A program made the position numbers and the translations under genes. From Bacteriovoracaceae bacterium (GTDB lineage: Bacteria > Bdellovibrionota > Bacteriovoracia > Bacteriovoracales > Bacteriovoracaceae), in NCBI GenBank assembly GCA_947442115.1, contig CANEVK010000026.1:1-15254 (forward strand): 15,254 nucleotides of DNA. Reading direction: 5' to 3'. Below, in pieces: positions 13,268 through 15,254 of this stretch (positions are counted from its first letter, which is position 1; each line of letters starts with the position of its first letter). The notes below the pieces were generated by a model. The model was not told the origin of the DNA. It did no database searches and worked only from the letters and a program-made list of their open reading frames with translations.

Positions 13268-13921
13268 ATGCATTATAAAGCTGTTTTAATTGGAGCAACA
13301 GGACTCGTGGGCTCAGAGTTGCTTCAATATCTAATTAATGATGATAGAATTTCTCAAATCAGAGTGTTTGTAAGAAGCTCTACAGGTATTCAAAATCCAA
13401 AATTAGAGGAATTTATAGTTCAATTTGATGAACTCAATCAATGGCGTAAGGAAATTAAGGGTGATATTCTGTTCTCTGCTCTTGGAACAACTCGCAAGCA
13501 AGTCGGCACCAGAGAGGCCCAGAGAATTGTCGACTATGACTATCAATTAAGAGTCGCACAAGTTGCACGAATTAATGGGATTAAAAACCTAGTCTTAGTT
13601 TCGGCTTCCGGGGCGAATGTTAAATCTATATTTGCTTACTCAAAAATGAAAGGCGAGCTAGAAAGAGATGTCATGAAACTCTCCTTTGATAAACTTACAA
13701 TAATAAGACCAGGACTTCTCAAGGGACTCCGAATTAAAAAAAGATTCTTTGAAGAAAAAGCTGGAATCATTTTTGGAATCATTCCCATGATCCCTAAACT
13801 TGAAGCGATGAAGCCAGTTAGTGGTAAATTAGTTGCATTTTGCTGCTTGGAAAAAGGTTTAGACGCAGAAAGGGGCCAGAGAATCATTGGCCCCAAAGAT
13901 ATTTTTCAGCAATTAAAATAA
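13268..13921 (+). CDS. Atypical short-chain dehydrogenase, NAD(P)-binding
   Basis: A 217-residue Rossmann-fold protein of the NAD(P)H-binding/TIP30-like group of atypical SDRs. The dinucleotide loop is GATGLVGSELL (GxxGxxG, G9, G12, G15) after the first strand, R33/R36 are placed to prefer NADP, and the active-site pair is Y124xxxK128 in YSKMKGELE with the upstream SASGA strand (112-116). SALGTTRKQVGT and TIIRPGLLKG are further hallmarks of this group. It probably reduces or isomerises a small molecule or only senses NADP; the substrate is unknown. The start at 13268 has no good ribosome-binding site. Its stop is one base from that of the convergent cyclophilin gene. Confidence 0.93.
   Translation: MHYKAVLIGATGLVGSELLQYLINDDRISQIRVFVRSSTGIQNPKLEEFIVQFDELNQWRKEIKGDILFSALGTTRKQVGTREAQRIVDYDYQLRVAQVARINGIKNLVLVSASGANVKSIFAYSKMKGELERDVMKLSFDKLTIIRPGLLKGLRIKKRFFEEKAGIIFGIIPMIPKLEAMKPVSGKLVAFCCLEKGLDAERGQRIIGPKDIFQQLK
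13872..13894. terminator. Inverted repeat inside the SDR gene, possible cyclophilin terminator
   Basis: GGGGCCA (13872-13878) pairs perfectly with TGGCCCC (13888-13894) around nine bases. It sits within the last codons of the SDR gene. On the minus strand it would come about 29 bases after the cyclophilin stop and is followed by TTTCTGCG, a poor T-tract. As the two genes leave one base between them, any terminator for either must lie inside the other. Confidence 0.35.
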
Positions 13922-13922
13922 A

Positions 13923-14480
13923 TTATTTTTTTCTGCGAATTGATTTGATGATGACTGGATCCATTGGAACGTCAGAGTATGAACCGATTTGACCTGTTTT
14001 AAGCATCTTAATTCTATTCACCACATGCATACCTTGAGTCACTTTACCAAACACAGCATAGCCCCACCCATTCACATCTTGTGAAGTGTGGTTAAGAAAA
14101 CTATTATCTGAGACATTGATAAAAAACTGAGCAGAAGCTGAATGTGGATCTGATGTCCTGGCCATGGCCAAAGTTGCAACTTCATTACGAAGCCCATTGG
14201 TAGCCTCATTCTTAATTGAACCAACGGTCTTTTTTTCAACCATTTTTTCAGTAAAGCCACCACCCTGAATCATAAAGTTATTGATCACTCTGTGAAAAAT
14301 CGTTCCATCATAAAACTTAGCATCAACATATTTAAGAAAATTTTTCACTGTCAGAGGAGCTTTATCTTGGAAAAGATCAATCTCAATAGTCCCATGATTG
14401 GTTTCAACAACGACTTGGGGTTGAACGGCAAAAGCTGAAAGACTAAAAATGCAGATAATCAATAAAATTATTTTGTTCAT
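13923..14480 (-). CDS. ppiA: Periplasmic cyclophilin-type peptidyl-prolyl isomerase
   Basis: A 185-residue cyclophilin with a Sec signal peptide (MNKIILLIICIFSLSAFA, cleavage after A18), so it assists folding of exported proteins in the periplasm by isomerising X-Pro bonds. Active-site landmarks are H63-R64 in TIFHRVINNFMIQGGGF, Q72, and F119-F120 in SAQFFINVSDNSFLNH. The W139 loop reads NGWGYAVFGKV, typical of bacterial PpiA/PpiB. The start is supported by AAAGGA eight bases upstream, and TATGAT (14513-14508) is a fair -10 element giving a short leader. It is downstream of the lipoprotein gene on the same strand, 74 bases away, probably with its own promoter. Confidence 0.96.
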   Translation of the reverse strand: MNKIILLIICIFSLSAFAVQPQVVVETNHGTIEIDLFQDKAPLTVKNFLKYVDAKFYDGTIFHRVINNFMIQGGGFTEKMVEKKTVGSIKNEATNGLRNEVATLAMARTSDPHSASAQFFINVSDNSFLNHTSQDVNGWGYAVFGKVTQGMHVVNRIKMLKTGQIGSYSDVPMDPVIIKSIRRKK

Positions 14481-14554
14481 GACTAAATTCCTTTGATGAA
14501 GAATTTAATCATAAAACAAGAAACTGAAGATGTGTAATGTTTAATATGCAAAAT

Positions 14555-15229
14555 CTAGTCAAAACGAGAAATTAATTGCCCACAAGCAATGGGAAAAGAT
14601 TCATGAAATGGCAAATGCCCGTTTGTATTTATCGTATCAGGTAAATAAGTTCCAGGATTAACTCCAAAGACAATAATGACTGATTTTTTTAAATTCAAAG
14701 AAAAGAGATTTATCAATTTTTTAAATCCATCATGCTCATCAGTATCTATTTTTAATAAATCATCCAAAAGCTCGAAAAATGAGCCTGAATTTTGGTATTT
14801 GTAAGCTCCGACAGAATTACTCTGCGGGTGTGAATCATATCCTTTCATTTGCTCAGAGAGATCACCATCAATAGGAACAAGAATCAGGCCCACTTTCTTA
14901 GTCACTTCTTGCTCATCAATAATGCCATCACGGTTAAGATCATCCCTCAAATCAGGACATCTCTCAACGGTGTAAAGGTTTTGATGATGTAAAGAATCAT
15001 GGGGTGATTTTTTCACATCAATTTCAACATTAATAATGTTATTTTTTACATTTAAACTACCCCAAGCATCAAAATCACCTGAGATATCTTCATTTAAAGG
15101 TTCAAAAACAATTTCGTAATTTCCTTCAAAAGAAGGAGATTTATAGAACGTTAAACTTTTGCCTTCCCCAGTACCTTTTTGACCACATGAGATAACAAAA
15201 AAGAGAATCATGAATAACCGATAATACAT
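14555..15229 (-). CDS. Lipoprotein with an EF-hand loop, CHRD-like
   Basis: A 224-residue exported lipoprotein. MYYRLFMILFFVISCG is a type II signal peptide with lipobox VISC and lipidated C15; G16 and Q17 do not give the inner-membrane retention Asp, so it is likely sorted outward. A perfect EF-hand-type calcium loop DLNRDGIIDEQE lies at 97-108, next to C91, and the second conserved cysteine is near the C-terminus (C217, PIACGQL), where a disulfide is possible. The order GxxxxLxPLN...G...W, calcium loop, ILVPIDGDL, VIIVFGVN...LP, LPxACG resembles a group of CHRD-like hypothetical lipoproteins; the resemblance is from memory and moderate. GGAGG four bases before the ATG at 15229 fixes the start. 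The function is unknown; binding at the cell surface is a guess. Confidence 0.87.
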   Translation of the reverse strand: MYYRLFMILFFVISCGQKGTGEGKSLTFYKSPSFEGNYEIVFEPLNEDISGDFDAWGSLNVKNNIINVEIDVKKSPHDSLHHQNLYTVERCPDLRDDLNRDGIIDEQEVTKKVGLILVPIDGDLSEQMKGYDSHPQSNSVGAYKYQNSGSFFELLDDLLKIDTDEHDGFKKLINLFSLNLKKSVIIVFGVNPGTYLPDTINTNGHLPFHESFPIACGQLISRFD

Positions 15230-15254
15230 GTTGCCTCCAAATGAATCTCAGGGA

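Noticed and set aside
13914..13930. AT-only hairpin with T-run at the SDR/cyclophilin junction
   Set aside because: The stem has only A-T pairs and would be too unstable to act as a terminator.

Overview
The window is AT-rich bacterial chromosome with tightly packed genes on both strands. I see no plasmid, phage or insertion-sequence hallmarks, no rRNA or tRNA genes and no CRISPR array. The mix of secreted peptidases, lipoprotein, periplasmic cyclophilin, UmuDC and a soluble PAS histidine kinase fits a Gram-negative bacterium with an outer membrane. The protein style and AT richness make me think of a Bdellovibrionota / Bacteriovoracales-type organism, but that is an inference and not proven here.

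Layout. 1-352: 3' part of arfB (ribosome rescue), convergent with a minus-strand operon. 4096-349 (minus): soluble PAS-PAS histidine kinase, stand-alone receiver protein, M32 carboxypeptidase and a small zinc-ribbon protein, with gaps of 17, 43 and 4 bases. 5796-4211 (minus): a umuD-like gene overlapping umuC by ATGA. 5943-6713 (plus): secreted papain-like protease. 7431-6715 (minus): GTP cyclohydrolase I. 7692-8273 (plus): small secreted zinc protease. 8348-8761 (plus): twin-CBS protein. 11024-8883 (minus): OPT-family peptide transporter with its own terminator. 11176-11442 (plus): an 88-residue protein that is 16% tryptophan, with promoter and terminator of its own. 11489-12568 (plus): membrane metallophosphoesterase. 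12615-13921 (plus): a doubtful small exported protein, a hemerythrin-like protein and an atypical SDR. 14480-13923 (minus): periplasmic cyclophilin. 15229-14555 (minus): calcium-loop lipoprotein.

How the genes work together. Most units are one- or two-gene housekeeping or envelope functions rather than one pathway. The two-component pair is likely co-transcribed with a cytosolic peptidase. UmuD-like and UmuC should form a mutagenic Y-family polymerase, but the UmuD partner looks pre-processed and protease-dead. The peptide transporter and the tryptophan-rich RAM-like protein are divergent from a shared 151-base region, which hints at a peptide/amino-acid link.

Most notable: the tryptophan-rich protein (11176-11442), the naturally UmuD'-like protein lacking both catalytic residues with repeats in its promoter (5464-5830), three TCTTAA-type half-sites before the kinase (4117-4165), a hairpin that can mask the CBS gene's ribosome-binding site (8308-8343), and an exact 10-base tandem duplication of a start codon (7682-7701). 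No intergenic gap exceeds 300 bases; the largest is 7432-7691.
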